DNA of 32,982 bases, from positions 1-32,982 of the forward strand of contig JBPCRW010000277.1 of NCBI GenBank assembly GCA_050996405.1. Direction: 5' to 3'. Shown here in pieces: positions 1-6,973 of the stretch. Below the pieces are notes generated by a model. The model was given only the letters and a program-made list of their open reading frames with translations. It was not told the DNA's origin and searched no databases. The stretch is from JBPCRW01 sp050996405 (lineage in GTDB: Bacteria; Acidobacteriota; Blastocatellia; Pyrinomonadales; Pyrinomonadaceae). Numbering within the stretch: position 1 is the first letter of the stretch; the number at the start of each line of letters is the position of its first letter. Both the position numbers and the translations under genes were made by a program.

Positions 1-394
1 CGTAATTTTCATAAAACGGCTCAAAAACGACGACTTCTTCGCCCGCGTCAACCGTCGCCATCATTCCCGCAATCATCCCTTCGGTCGAACCGCACGTCAC
101 AGTAATTTCTGTTTCGGGATCAACGTCCAATCCTAAAAACCATTTCGTTTTCGCCGAAATCGCGTCACGAAAACTTTTCACGCCCCACGTTATCGCGTAT
201 TGATTGTAGTCGTCGGCAATCGCCTGCATCGCTTTTTGCTTGATGTCTTCGGGCGCGGCGAAATCTGGAAAACCCTGTCCGAGATTGACCGCGCCGTATT
301 TCAAAGCCTCGCGCGTCATTTCGCGGATAACCGATTCGGTAAAACTTCCGGCTTTTTTCGAGATTCGATTTTTGGCTGATTTTGTTCGCGTCAT
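1..394 (-). CDS. Class I/II PLP-dependent aminotransferase, N-terminal part (cut by window edge)
   Basis: The reading frame is open from the ATG at 394 to the left window edge, giving about 131 N-terminal residues. These include the stretch AVNLGQGFPDFAAPEDIKQ, the usual start of the fold-type I aspartate/methionine/kynurenine aminotransferase group, then the Y-N-Q-Y segment and ITVTCGSTEGMIAG, the small-domain/cofactor-phosphate region. Family members transfer an amino group from an amino acid to a 2-oxo acid using pyridoxal phosphate in the cytoplasm. The catalytic lysine lies outside the window, so substrate class cannot be settled. The start is one base after the stop of the upstream nucleotidyltransferase gene, so the two are probably translated from one message. 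The family call is firm; the substrate is unknown. Confidence 0.88.
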   Translation of the reverse strand, partial: MTRTKSAKNRISKKAGSFTESVIREMTREALKYGAVNLGQGFPDFAAPEDIKQKAMQAIADDYNQYAITWGVKSFRDAISAKTKWFLGLDVDPETEITVTCGSTEGMIAGMMATVDAGEEVVVFEPFYENY

Positions 395-395
395 A

Positions 396-839
396 TTATT
401 CACTCTCCAACCACAAAACATCATTGCGGTCTTTTGATCTGCCGGTTGATTTTTTATTAACGAGAAGATGCGCTTTTCCGATGACGGGAATTTTTAAGCC
501 TTCGATTTCGATTATTTTGTGTTCTTTCCACGCATCTTCAAAATCAACGCCGTCAATTTGTGTAATTACATCAATGCGACTTGGAACTATCCCGATTTGA
601 AAAACCATTCCGGGAGTCTGTAAATCTTCCGTTTTCAAATCAAAAAGCGGCGCGCCAAATTTTTGCAAAGCCTTCCAAACCTTTGCGGCGTTTTCTTCCG
701 AGCAGCGAATCCACAAATCAATGTCGCCCGTTGCGCGAACAAATCCGTGAAAAGCCATCGCGTAACCGCCGACCACCATAAACTCAACTTTTTCGGCGGA
801 AAACGCGGACAATACGTCTTTGAAGTTTTGGTTCAGCAA
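396..839 (-). CDS. Nucleotidyltransferase-fold protein (MNT / AbiEii / DUF6036-like)
   Basis: This is a 147-residue protein. Residues 21-44 carry the minimal nucleotidyltransferase signature: a Gly-Gly pair (24-25) in MVVGGYAMAFHG, then TGDIDLWI with the metal-binding D39-x-D41. Members of this fold transfer nucleotides to small molecules, RNA or proteins, and many are halves of toxin-antitoxin or abortive-infection pairs. The start is a TTG at 839, supported by an AAAGGAG Shine-Dalgarno six bases before it. That site lies inside the upstream 69-residue gene, which overlaps this one by 56 bases, so the pair is probably translationally coupled. No HEPN partner is visible; the small upstream protein is the only candidate partner. 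Fold confident, biochemical role unknown. Confidence 0.8.
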   Translation of the reverse strand: MLNQNFKDVLSAFSAEKVEFMVVGGYAMAFHGFVRATGDIDLWIRCSEENAAKVWKALQKFGAPLFDLKTEDLQTPGMVFQIGIVPSRIDVITQIDGVDFEDAWKEHKIIEIEGLKIPVIGKAHLLVNKKSTGRSKDRNDVLWLESE

Positions 840-993
840 CAGGTTCTCCTTTAAAAGCCCAAGCGTCGAGCGCGAGTTGCCACATCATCGCCCAACGCTC
901 TTCCGGCGTAGTGTTTTGCAAATCAAAATCGTTGTCTCGGTCGGATAGTTTTGTAATTTTTATTTGACGATTTTTAGAAACCGGACTACTCAT
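784..993 (-). CDS. Small conserved-looking protein paired with the nucleotidyltransferase
   Basis: This is a 69-residue protein with an ATG at 993. It has an acidic centre and the segment TPEERWAMMWQLALDAWAFK followed by a very basic tail (RRIVRVFRRKS). I recognise no domain and no membrane segment or signal peptide. It is likely real rather than a shadow frame. Its 3' end overlaps the nucleotidyltransferase start by 56 bases, it carries that gene's Shine-Dalgarno site, and it fills the gap after xthA on the same strand. From position and size, a partner, antitoxin or specificity subunit for the nucleotidyltransferase is plausible, but that is inference only. Confidence 0.65.
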   Translation of the reverse strand: MSSPVSKNRQIKITKLSDRDNDFDLQNTTPEERWAMMWQLALDAWAFKGEPVAEPKLQRRIVRVFRRKS

Positions 994-1026
994 TTCAAAG
1001 TTATTTTAACACGATTTTGTTTCAAT

Positions 1027-1194
1027 TTATTTAACCGATTCGGTTTTAAACTCTGCGACAACAGGCGTGTGGTCGCTGGGGCGTTCCCAAGTGCGCGGCT
1101 CTTTATCAATCCAACAGCCGACGCATTTTTCCGCCAAACTTTTCGATGTCCAGATGTGGTCAATCCGCAAACCCTGATTTTTCGGAAACGCGCC
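1027..1194 (-). pseudogene. xthA: 3' part of xthA beyond an in-frame TAA
   Basis: After the TAA at 1195-1197 the exonuclease III frame continues without any indel for 55 more codons to a TAA at 1027-1029. It reads GAFPKNQGLRIDHIW and later ERPSDHTPVVAEF. These hold the conserved GLRID segment and the SDH motif whose histidine is the catalytic base of the family. The combined length would be 260 residues, normal for XthA. No start codon with a ribosome site is visible here, so separate translation is unlikely. This is either the dead tail of a nonsense-mutated gene, the result of a base error, or sequence reached by stop-codon readthrough. Confidence 0.75.
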
Positions 1195-1809
1195 TTAGCG
1201 GTAGTTCCACCACGAGAACAGTTTCTCGTCGCCCTTGATTTGGCGGAAAACGTCTGTAAAACCCCACTGTTTGATGTGATGAATGGCGGCGCGTTCGGGC
1301 TTGGTAAAATGGAGTTTTCCTTCCCAAAACGAGGCACTCCAAACGTCTCGTTCGTCGGGCGCGACGTTGAAATCGCCGCATAGCAAAACGTCTGAATCAA
1401 TAGGACAAGTAACATCGAAAAATTTTCTCAATCTTTGCAGCCAGTCGAGTTTAAAAGTAAATTTATCAGTCCAAAGTTCCGTGCCGTTTGGAATATAAGT
1501 GTTGACGATGCGAACATTTTTGATTGTCGCGGCAATCAATCTTTTCGGCGAATCTTCAACATCGTCTGGAAAATTATACTGAACGTTTTCAATCGGATAA
1601 TGCGAGAGAATCGCCACGCCGTTATATGATTTTTGACCCATAAAAGCGGCGTTGTAACCGGCGTTTTGAAACGCTTCGAGCGGGAATTTCTCGTCCGCGC
1701 ATTTGGTTTCCTGAAGGCATAAAACGTCCGTTTTCGTTTTTTCAAGCCACGCCAAAACCTGTTCGAGACGAATGGCGATTGAATTGACGTTCCAGGTGGC
1801 GATTTTCAT
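1195..1809 (-). CDS. xthA: Exodeoxyribonuclease III / AP endonuclease, interrupted by an in-frame stop
   Basis: The 204 visible residues match XthA of the endonuclease/exonuclease/phosphatase superfamily. They hold MKIATWNVNSIAIR at the start, LQETK (metal-binding Glu), NGVAILSHYP, RIVNTYIPNG, and CGDFNVAPDERDV (Asp and Asn of the active site), then FSWWNYR. The enzyme cuts DNA 5' of abasic sites and degrades 3' ends in base-excision repair. The frame ends at a TAA exactly where homologs continue into (x)GAF..N.GLRID, and the rest follows in the same frame. The truncated product would lack the catalytic SDH histidine and should be inactive. The ATG at 1809 overlaps the stop of the M20 peptidase gene as ATGA, so the genes are co-transcribed. 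Confidence 0.85.
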   Translation of the reverse strand: MKIATWNVNSIAIRLEQVLAWLEKTKTDVLCLQETKCADEKFPLEAFQNAGYNAAFMGQKSYNGVAILSHYPIENVQYNFPDDVEDSPKRLIAATIKNVRIVNTYIPNGTELWTDKFTFKLDWLQRLRKFFDVTCPIDSDVLLCGDFNVAPDERDVWSASFWEGKLHFTKPERAAIHHIKQWGFTDVFRQIKGDEKLFSWWNYR

Positions 1810-2936
1810 AAAATCATCGAAGCAACCAACGCGGCGCGATACGGAATATCGGAAATTAAAATATGTTCGTAATTGGTGTGCGCGCCGTCGCCAGCGATTC
1901 CCAAACCGTCTAAAACCGGAACGCCGAGCGCGGCGACGAAATTTCCGTCCGACGCGCCGCCGACCTGCGTTTCGCCGAGTTCGTAATCCATTTCACCGGC
2001 GATTTTTTTCGCTTTTCCATAAAGCGCGAGCGTTTTTTCATTTCTCTCAAGCGGCGGACGATTTATTTTGCCTGTAATTTCAAGCGAAACTTTTTCGTCA
2101 AAAGGTTTTAGGTTTCTGATTTCGCTTTCGATTCTCGCGGCTTCGTTCATCGAAGTAAATCGCACGTCAACCGCGCATTCGGCAAATTCGGGAATGACGT
2201 TTGAAGCCGTCCCGCCATTCATCAAACAGACATTCGCGCTCGTTCCGTTCGCCGAATTATTCAGCGCGTGAATTTTTTCGATTTGCCGCGCGATTTCCAA
2301 AATGGCGGACGCGCCTTTTTCTGGTTCTAATCCGGCGTGTGCCGGAACGCCGCGCGCTTTTAATTGAAACATTCCCGTTCCTTTTCTGCCGGTTTTGACT
2401 TTGCCGTTTGCCGACGGTTCGCAGACCAAACAAAATTCGCTGTTTGCGGCTTCGCGCTCAACAATCGCGCGTCCCGTCGCGCTGCCGACTTCTTCATCGC
2501 ACGACAGCAGAATCGTTATCGGTCTTTGCGGTGTTAAATTCTGCGCGTCAAAGGCTCGCAGAATTTCCAGCATCAAAACGCAGTTCGCTTTCATATCGAA
2601 AACGCCGCAGCCGTAAAATTTCCCGTTCTCGACGCGCGTCGGATTTTTCTCGAAACTTCCCAAAGGGTGAACCGTGTCCGTGTGTCCGAGAAGCAAAATC
2701 GGTTTTGCTTCGATATTTTCAAAAGCGCGGATTATCAAATGCTCGCCGACGTTTTCAACAAATACTTTTTCGATTGAATTGACGGCAGAAATTTTTCGCG
2801 CTTCATTTTCCAAAAAAGCGACTGCTTTCGCACTTCCTGTAACATCGAATGACGGCGATTCGATATTAATAATTACGCGAATCAAATCGAGAATTTTACC
2901 TTGACGATTTTCAAAAAAGTTGAGAAAAGATGTCAT
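1806..2936 (-). CDS. M20 family metallopeptidase, carboxypeptidase G2-like
   Basis: This 376-residue protein is full length for the M20A/CPG2 group, two-zinc hydrolases that cleave C-terminal amino acids (often glutamate) or acyl groups. Visible landmarks are LLLGHTDTVHP near residue 85 (first zinc histidine), YGCGVFDMKANC near 114 (bridging Asp), LLSCDEEVGS near 148 (catalytic Glu and zinc Glu), CEPSANGKVKTGRKG near 175, the lid/dimerisation segment ARGVPAHAG, and GAHTNYEHI near the C-terminus with the last zinc histidine. All expected catalytic positions are present. No signal peptide is seen, so it is probably cytoplasmic. It overlaps both neighbours by four bases (ATGA), the S1/P1 nuclease upstream and xthA downstream. 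Exact substrate unknown. Confidence 0.9.
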   Translation of the reverse strand: MTSFLNFFENRQGKILDLIRVIINIESPSFDVTGSAKAVAFLENEARKISAVNSIEKVFVENVGEHLIIRAFENIEAKPILLLGHTDTVHPLGSFEKNPTRVENGKFYGCGVFDMKANCVLMLEILRAFDAQNLTPQRPITILLSCDEEVGSATGRAIVEREAANSEFCLVCEPSANGKVKTGRKGTGMFQLKARGVPAHAGLEPEKGASAILEIARQIEKIHALNNSANGTSANVCLMNGGTASNVIPEFAECAVDVRFTSMNEAARIESEIRNLKPFDEKVSLEITGKINRPPLERNEKTLALYGKAKKIAGEMDYELGETQVGGASDGNFVAALGVPVLDGLGIAGDGAHTNYEHILISDIPYRAALVASMIL

Positions 2937-4201
2937 TTAAAAAGACCTTTTATTTCTTTAGAAACTTTCAGTTGGTTATTAACAGCCATTACGCCTTCAA
3001 CATTTTTCGTTATTTTCTCAGCGATTATTTTTTTGCCGATTTCGGTAACCTCACCACGCAAAGTTACGACGTTATTTACAACGTCAACAGCAATGATCGA
3101 ATCGTTCAGGCTATTAGTCATTGCCAATGCCGAACGGGTTTTTGCCCATAACCAAAGATCATCTTTGCCAGTTCCGACTTTGTTGTCAGATATTTCCAAC
3201 TGTTTTGAGAACTTGTCTTTATTTTGAATAAAATTTTCTTTTGTCAATTGCGCTGACTGTTCGCCAAGAATTTGATTCAGCATCGCGCCTAAACGATAAC
3301 CCGCGAGCGCAATTTGTTCCTGCGAAATTTGAAACGCCATTTTTTTATACGCGGGCGACGGCATCTCAAAACGTTTCAAACTCGCCGGATAAAGTTTAGT
3401 TGAAGCGATGCGGTAACTTTCCTGCTGCCATTCGTCAAATTTTCCCAAGTCGAGACGACTCGCAAATTTCGCTTCAGGATATTTTTTGACGATTTGATTG
3501 GCAATATTCGGTATGTAATCCGAATCGCACGAATCGCCGCGCGGAACGTTTCTGATAATTATCGAATCCCAAAACCAGTGCAGATTTTCGCTTTTGTCGC
3601 GCGGCGTGCCTTTCGGCGTGAGCAGAAAAAGATTGCCGCCCTGGTCGCCTTTCGGTTCAAGGTCTGTGACGCGCCCCGAAGCGTGCAGCGGCTGATGAAT
3701 GTCGCCCGCGAGATGCATAATCCACGCCAGCGCAATCGCTTTATCTTCGGCGGAAGCGGAATTGTCGCGTATCATTTTGTCAAAAAAGAAAAGACGTTCG
3801 ACGGCGTTTTCCTTCGCGTCTTCCAAACCCGTCACGATTTCGGGTTTGCCATTTACATCGCGCCAAAAAGTATCGAGATAATGCCACGTTCCGTGATGAT
3901 ATTTTTTGTAGCGAGTTTTAAAATCGCGGTCGCGCACAATGTCTGACCACGTCGCCGCAAGCATAAAATAATCCATTTCGCGGGCGGCAAGATTTCGCGC
4001 GTCCTGCATAAAATACGCGGCTAAATCCGAATCTTCCGGCGCGCCGCGCAAAATTTTTATTGCCTGCTCGCGCGCCTGCGGAGTCATTTTTTGCCACGCA
4101 ATATACGCGACGGTTTTATGCCCGACATCATCCCACGCGAAAGCCGAAACCAGCGGCGTAAAGCAAACAATTAACAGAAAAAGAAATTTGATTTTTAGCA
4201 T
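2933..4201 (-). CDS. Secreted S1/P1 nuclease with C-terminal BON domain
   Basis: This 422-residue protein starts with a signal peptide ending near VSAFA, so Trp23 of WDDVGHKTVAYIA becomes the mature N-terminus. In S1/P1 nucleases that N-terminal Trp is itself a zinc ligand. The remaining ligands are visible in order: GHK histidine, Asp in ATWSDIVR, His in HGTWHYLD, the HLAGDIHQPLH cluster, and ENLHWFWDS. The nuclease hydrolyses single-stranded DNA and RNA, giving 5' nucleotides, outside the cytoplasm. Residues of about 345-415 (SLNDSIIAVDVVNNVVTLRG and KNVEGVMAVNNQLKV) form a BON domain, normally linked to envelope or phospholipid binding. The fusion may anchor the nuclease at the outer membrane, which is inference. 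It is the first gene of the minus-strand run reaching 1. Confidence 0.9.
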   Translation of the reverse strand: MLKIKFLFLLIVCFTPLVSAFAWDDVGHKTVAYIAWQKMTPQAREQAIKILRGAPEDSDLAAYFMQDARNLAAREMDYFMLAATWSDIVRDRDFKTRYKKYHHGTWHYLDTFWRDVNGKPEIVTGLEDAKENAVERLFFFDKMIRDNSASAEDKAIALAWIMHLAGDIHQPLHASGRVTDLEPKGDQGGNLFLLTPKGTPRDKSENLHWFWDSIIIRNVPRGDSCDSDYIPNIANQIVKKYPEAKFASRLDLGKFDEWQQESYRIASTKLYPASLKRFEMPSPAYKKMAFQISQEQIALAGYRLGAMLNQILGEQSAQLTKENFIQNKDKFSKQLEISDNKVGTGKDDLWLWAKTRSALAMTNSLNDSIIAVDVVNNVVTLRGEVTEIGKKIIAEKITKNVEGVMAVNNQLKVSKEIKGLFK

Positions 4202-4295
4202 TTAGTTTGATTACCTCGATTTATCAATAAAGATTTTAACGGAAGTTTGCAAATTAAGGAAAAGACGACAGGCGGCGGAAAAGAAATTTAAATAA

Positions 4296-4360
4296 GATGC
4301 GGAAACACGCGCGTTAGCAAGTGTGTTTTTCGCTCTCGCTAACGGGCTTGTTTCTGCAAC
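4296..4360. repeat. Dispersed palindrome, 'GCGGAAACACGC' family, copy A
   Basis: Left arm 4298-4318 and right arm 4338-4358 are 21 bases each and pair with three mismatches (TGCGGAAACACGC outside, CGTTAGC inside) around an 18-base loop. Related copies lie at 5133-5212, 19461-19536 and 22424-22518. The copy sits between the divergently transcribed S1/P1 nuclease and M15 peptidase genes, so it may affect both leaders. Confidence 0.75.
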
Positions 4361-4414
4361 CACGCAGGGTTTTACGTCGTCTAAGTATTTGAAATACAAT
4401 CGAATTTGAAAGCT

Positions 4415-5131
4415 ATGTTGAAACTGAAAAACAAACTGCTGATATTATCTCTGGGAATTTTCTGCCTACCGTTTTTGACAGCGGCAATGACGACTGACGA
4501 CGCGGAGATTTCTAAATTTGACACGCCGCGCGGAGCTTTGAAAAAACCGGTTATCGACAGCCGGATGACGGAAAAAGAAGCGTTTGACGGTTTAGACCCG
4601 AATTGCCCGCCGGAAATTCGCAGTCGCCAGCGCGTCGTGGCAGTCAAATATTATTCGACCGACGGTAAAATCCATCAAGGACAAATAATTGTCGATAAAG
4701 ATTTAGTCAGCGACGTGAAAACTTTTTTCAAAGAAGCCTTGCGGGAAAAATTTCCGATTCATTCGGTGATTCCGGTTTCCGCGCCGCAGTTCCGCAAAAA
4801 TAATCGATGGGACGACGATTTATCGATGGCGGCGGATAATTCTTCGGGCTTTAATTACCGTGAGAAAACCGGCGGCGGAAGTTTGTCGAATCACGCTTAC
4901 GGGCGCGCGATTGACATCAACACTTTTGACAATCCATACGTCAAAGGAACTCTGATTTTACCGGCGGGCGCGAATTACAATCCGAACGGCTCAGGGGTTT
5001 TTACGACGGAAAATCCGCTCGTCGTGTTGATGAAAAAGTTAGGCTGGGATTGGGGCGGAGACTGGACGAATCTGAAAGATTACCAGCATTTTGAAAAGCC
5101 TCTGAAAAAAGAACAGGCGCATCAACAATAA
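4415..5131 (+). CDS. Secreted M15-family peptidase (D-alanyl-D-alanine carboxypeptidase / endopeptidase-like)
   Basis: This 238-residue protein has an N-terminal signal or anchor segment (LLILSLGIFCLPFLTAAM). The C-terminal half is a peptidase M15_4-type domain. GSLSNHAYGRAIDINTFDNP near residues 165-184 supplies the zinc His and Asp, and KDYQHFEKP near the end supplies the last zinc histidine and its neighbour. These enzymes cut peptidoglycan stem peptides in the periplasm. I chose the ATG at 4415 over a TTG at 4406 because nothing resembling a ribosome site precedes the TTG; the site before the ATG (TTGAAAG) is also weak. The gene is a lone plus-strand unit flanked on both sides by copies of the same palindromic repeat (4296-4360 and 5133-5212). 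Confidence 0.85.
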   Translation: MLKLKNKLLILSLGIFCLPFLTAAMTTDDAEISKFDTPRGALKKPVIDSRMTEKEAFDGLDPNCPPEIRSRQRVVAVKYYSTDGKIHQGQIIVDKDLVSDVKTFFKEALREKFPIHSVIPVSAPQFRKNNRWDDDLSMAADNSSGFNYREKTGGGSLSNHAYGRAIDINTFDNPYVKGTLILPAGANYNPNGSGVFTTENPLVVLMKKLGWDWGGDWTNLKDYQHFEKPLKKEQAHQQ

Positions 5132-5132
5132 C

Positions 5133-5212
5133 TCTCAAAATGCAGAAACACGCACGAAGTAAGTGTGTTCTTGCGCCCTTACGTGCGTAGCGGGCTTCCG
5201 CAAAAGTGAGAA
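5133..5212. repeat. Dispersed palindrome, 'GCGGAAACACGC' family, copy B
   Basis: It fills the convergent gap between the M15 peptidase (stop at 5131) and the ketosynthase (stop at 5218). Outer ends CTCAAAATGC and GCAAAAGTGAG pair, and inner arms CGCACGAAGTAAG and CTTACGTGCG pair. The right part reads CGTAGCGGGCTTCCGCAAAAG, close to copy C. Placement suggests it could act as a two-way transcription end. Confidence 0.78.
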
Positions 5213-5217
5213 AATTT

Positions 5218-6489
5218 TTAAGAGTTGAATCTACTCAAAACCAGCGCGGAATTTTTCGAGCCGAAACCGATGCAGTTGCACAGCGCATTTTTTACTTCGA
5301 CGTTTCGCGCGATGTTCGGCGTGTAATCCAAATCGCATTCTTCGTCGGGCGTATCGAGATTTATCGTCGGCGCGATAACATTTTCGTTCAGCGCGAGAAG
5401 CGTCGCGCCGATTCCCGCCGCGCCGCTCGCGCCCTGCGGATGACCGATTTGCGATTTCGTCCCGCTCATTGCGAGTTTATAAGCGTGCGCTCCGAAAGCA
5501 TTTTTAATTGCTTTGGTTTCAATTCGGTCATTCAACTGCGTCGCAGTTCCGTGCAGGTTTATGTACTCACTTTCTTCCGGCGAAATTCCCGCGTCCCGCA
5601 TCGCAATCTGCATCGCCCGCGCCGGTTCAATTCCGTTTTCTTCCAAACGGACGAGGTGATACGCATCGCACGTCGAGCCGTAACCGGCTATTTCGGCGTA
5701 AATTTTCGCGTTTCTTTCGAGAGCATTTTCCAGATTTTCCAGAACAAAAATCCACGCGCCTTCGCCCAAAACGATACCCGAACGATTTTTGTCAAACGGG
5801 CGTGAAGCGCGTTCCGGCGCGTCGTTCCACGCGGCCGGTAGAACAGTCATCAAAGTAAAACCTTCCAAAATTCCACGCGCGACGGGAGCGTCAACGCCGC
5901 CCGCAAACATTATATTTTGTCTGCCCAGAGCTATATGCTGCGCCGCGTAAAATATCGCGTCGGTCGAACTTGTGCAGCCGGTTGAAACGATGTGCGAAAG
6001 CCCGTGCAGATTAAACTTCATCGAAAGTTCCGATGAAAGCCCGCCGTGCGTCGAAGACGGAATCGTATAAACGCTCGCTTTATGGTCGCCGCCGGTGAAC
6101 CAATATTTATATTGTCGCTCGGTAAATTCCAGCCCGCCGCCGCCCGTTCCCAAAACAACGCCGAAATTTCTTCTTTCGTCGAGCGATAAATTTTCCGTCT
6201 CGATTTTCGCGTCGCAAATTGCTTCACGCGCCGCCGCTAAAGCGAGCGGCACGACGCGCGGAACATGCTTTCTATCTTTCTGATTCAATTCCGCTTCCCA
6301 GTCGAAATCTTTGACCTGCGCGGCGATTTTTACTTTTGAATCGGAAACGTCGAAAGTTTCAATTCTCGATATGCCGCTCGTTCCGTTCTTTAGTGAAGAC
6401 CAGAAATTTTCTTTTCCGATTCCAATCGGCGTAACGCAGCCAAAACCTGTAATGACGACGCGGCGAGGTTCAGTGAAATTTTTGAACAT
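5218..6489 (-). CDS. Beta-ketoacyl-ACP synthase, FabF / KS-alpha-like
   Basis: This 423-residue protein is the usual KAS II length. It starts RRVVITGFGCVTPIGIGKENFW, and the active-site cysteine lies in VSTGCTSSTDAIFYA. The first catalytic histidine is in NLHGTATQLNDRIET, the lysine in SGTKSQIGH, and the second histidine in GHPQGASGAAG. The enzyme would condense acyl chains with malonyl-ACP. The STGCTSS and NDR-x-ET wording is closer to type II polyketide KS-alpha and related stand-alone synthases than to housekeeping FabF, and no acyl carrier protein, ketoreductase or chain-length partner sits next to it. I chose the ATG at 6489; a possible start at 6525 would place codons inside the palindrome at 6508-6599. 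Family certain, product unknown. Confidence 0.9.
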   Translation of the reverse strand: MFKNFTEPRRVVITGFGCVTPIGIGKENFWSSLKNGTSGISRIETFDVSDSKVKIAAQVKDFDWEAELNQKDRKHVPRVVPLALAAAREAICDAKIETENLSLDERRNFGVVLGTGGGGLEFTERQYKYWFTGGDHKASVYTIPSSTHGGLSSELSMKFNLHGLSHIVSTGCTSSTDAIFYAAQHIALGRQNIMFAGGVDAPVARGILEGFTLMTVLPAAWNDAPERASRPFDKNRSGIVLGEGAWIFVLENLENALERNAKIYAEIAGYGSTCDAYHLVRLEENGIEPARAMQIAMRDAGISPEESEYINLHGTATQLNDRIETKAIKNAFGAHAYKLAMSGTKSQIGHPQGASGAAGIGATLLALNENVIAPTINLDTPDEECDLDYTPNIARNVEVKNALCNCIGFGSKNSALVLSRFNS

Positions 6490-6507
6490 ACTTCGATTAT
6501 GGCACAA

Positions 6508-6599
6508 AGAAAATAATAGCCACAAAAAAGCACAAAAAACACAAATTAAAATCTTAAAATTTTTTGTGTCTTCTGTGTCTTTTTGTGGCTATTGTTTCT
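6508..6599. repeat. 'AGCCACAAAAAG' palindrome upstream of the ketosynthase
   Basis: Left arm (about 6508-6545) carries AATAGCCACAAAAAAGCAC and right arm (about 6561-6599) carries GTGTCTTTTTGTGGCTATT. The arms are built from short quasi-tandem CACAAAAA units. The same arm sequence recurs as the outer shell of the nested palindrome at 7827-7963. It lies between the zinc-ribbon frame end (6605) and the ketosynthase start (6489). Confidence 0.75.
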
Positions 6600-6604
6600 G
6601 TTAT

Positions 6605-6916
6605 CTATTCGGTTTTCGTTCCGCAGTCGGCGCAGAATTTCGCGCCCGACGCGAGTTCCGCCTGGCAGTTCGGGCATTTCGCTCTTTCCTGTTTCGCGCC
6701 GCACTCGTTGCAAAACTTCGCGCCTTCACGAAGCTGCGCGCCGCATTTTACGCAAGCGACTGTCGCCGTTTCCATTTTCGCTCCGCAGTCAGCGCAGAAT
6801 TTCGCGTTTGACGCATTCATTTTTCCGCAATTCGGACACGGAATCATTTGCGCCTGCGGCTGGACGGTTTGCTGATTGCCTTGCTGATTTTGCGCGCCGC
6901 CGAAGACATTTGCCAT
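6605..6916 (-). CDS. Triple zinc-ribbon frame, probably the severed tail of the SPFH protein
   Basis: From the first available ATG at 6916 this frame gives 103 residues with three consecutive C-x2-C...C-x2-C ribbons: CPNCGKMNASNAKFCADCG, CVKCGAQLREGAKFCNECG and CPNCQAELASGAKFCADCG. There is no Shine-Dalgarno site before this ATG (GGCAATCAA precedes it). The frame is open further upstream through a Gly/Ala-rich linker (GGGAGLGAGLGAGFAVGNQ) straight to the TAA that ends the SPFH gene, in the same frame. SPFH proteins of the YdjI / 'virion core'-like type normally end in exactly such a linker and zinc ribbons. I therefore read this as the tail of that gene rather than an independent gene. Zinc binding is likely; the partner is unknown. 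Confidence 0.6.
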   Translation of the reverse strand: MANVFGGAQNQQGNQQTVQPQAQMIPCPNCGKMNASNAKFCADCGAKMETATVACVKCGAQLREGAKFCNECGAKQERAKCPNCQAELASGAKFCADCGTKTE

Positions 6917-6973
6917 TTGATTGCCGACGGCGAAACCTGCGCCTAAGCCCGCGCCTAAACCTGCGCCGCCGCC

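Noticed and set aside
990..1415. Open frames of 139-141 residues on both strands over xthA
   Set aside because: They lie in shifted or opposite frames of a gene with clear exonuclease III homology, lack ribosome sites and show no recognisable motifs.
5206..5805. Plus-strand frame of 199 residues opposite the ketosynthase
   Set aside because: Antisense shadow of a well-supported gene; composition is Arg/Phe-rich, typical of such shadows in this genome.
6605..6916. Independent zinc-ribbon gene
   Set aside because: No ribosome site before its first ATG and the frame is continuous upstream to the SPFH gene stop; treated as the severed tail.
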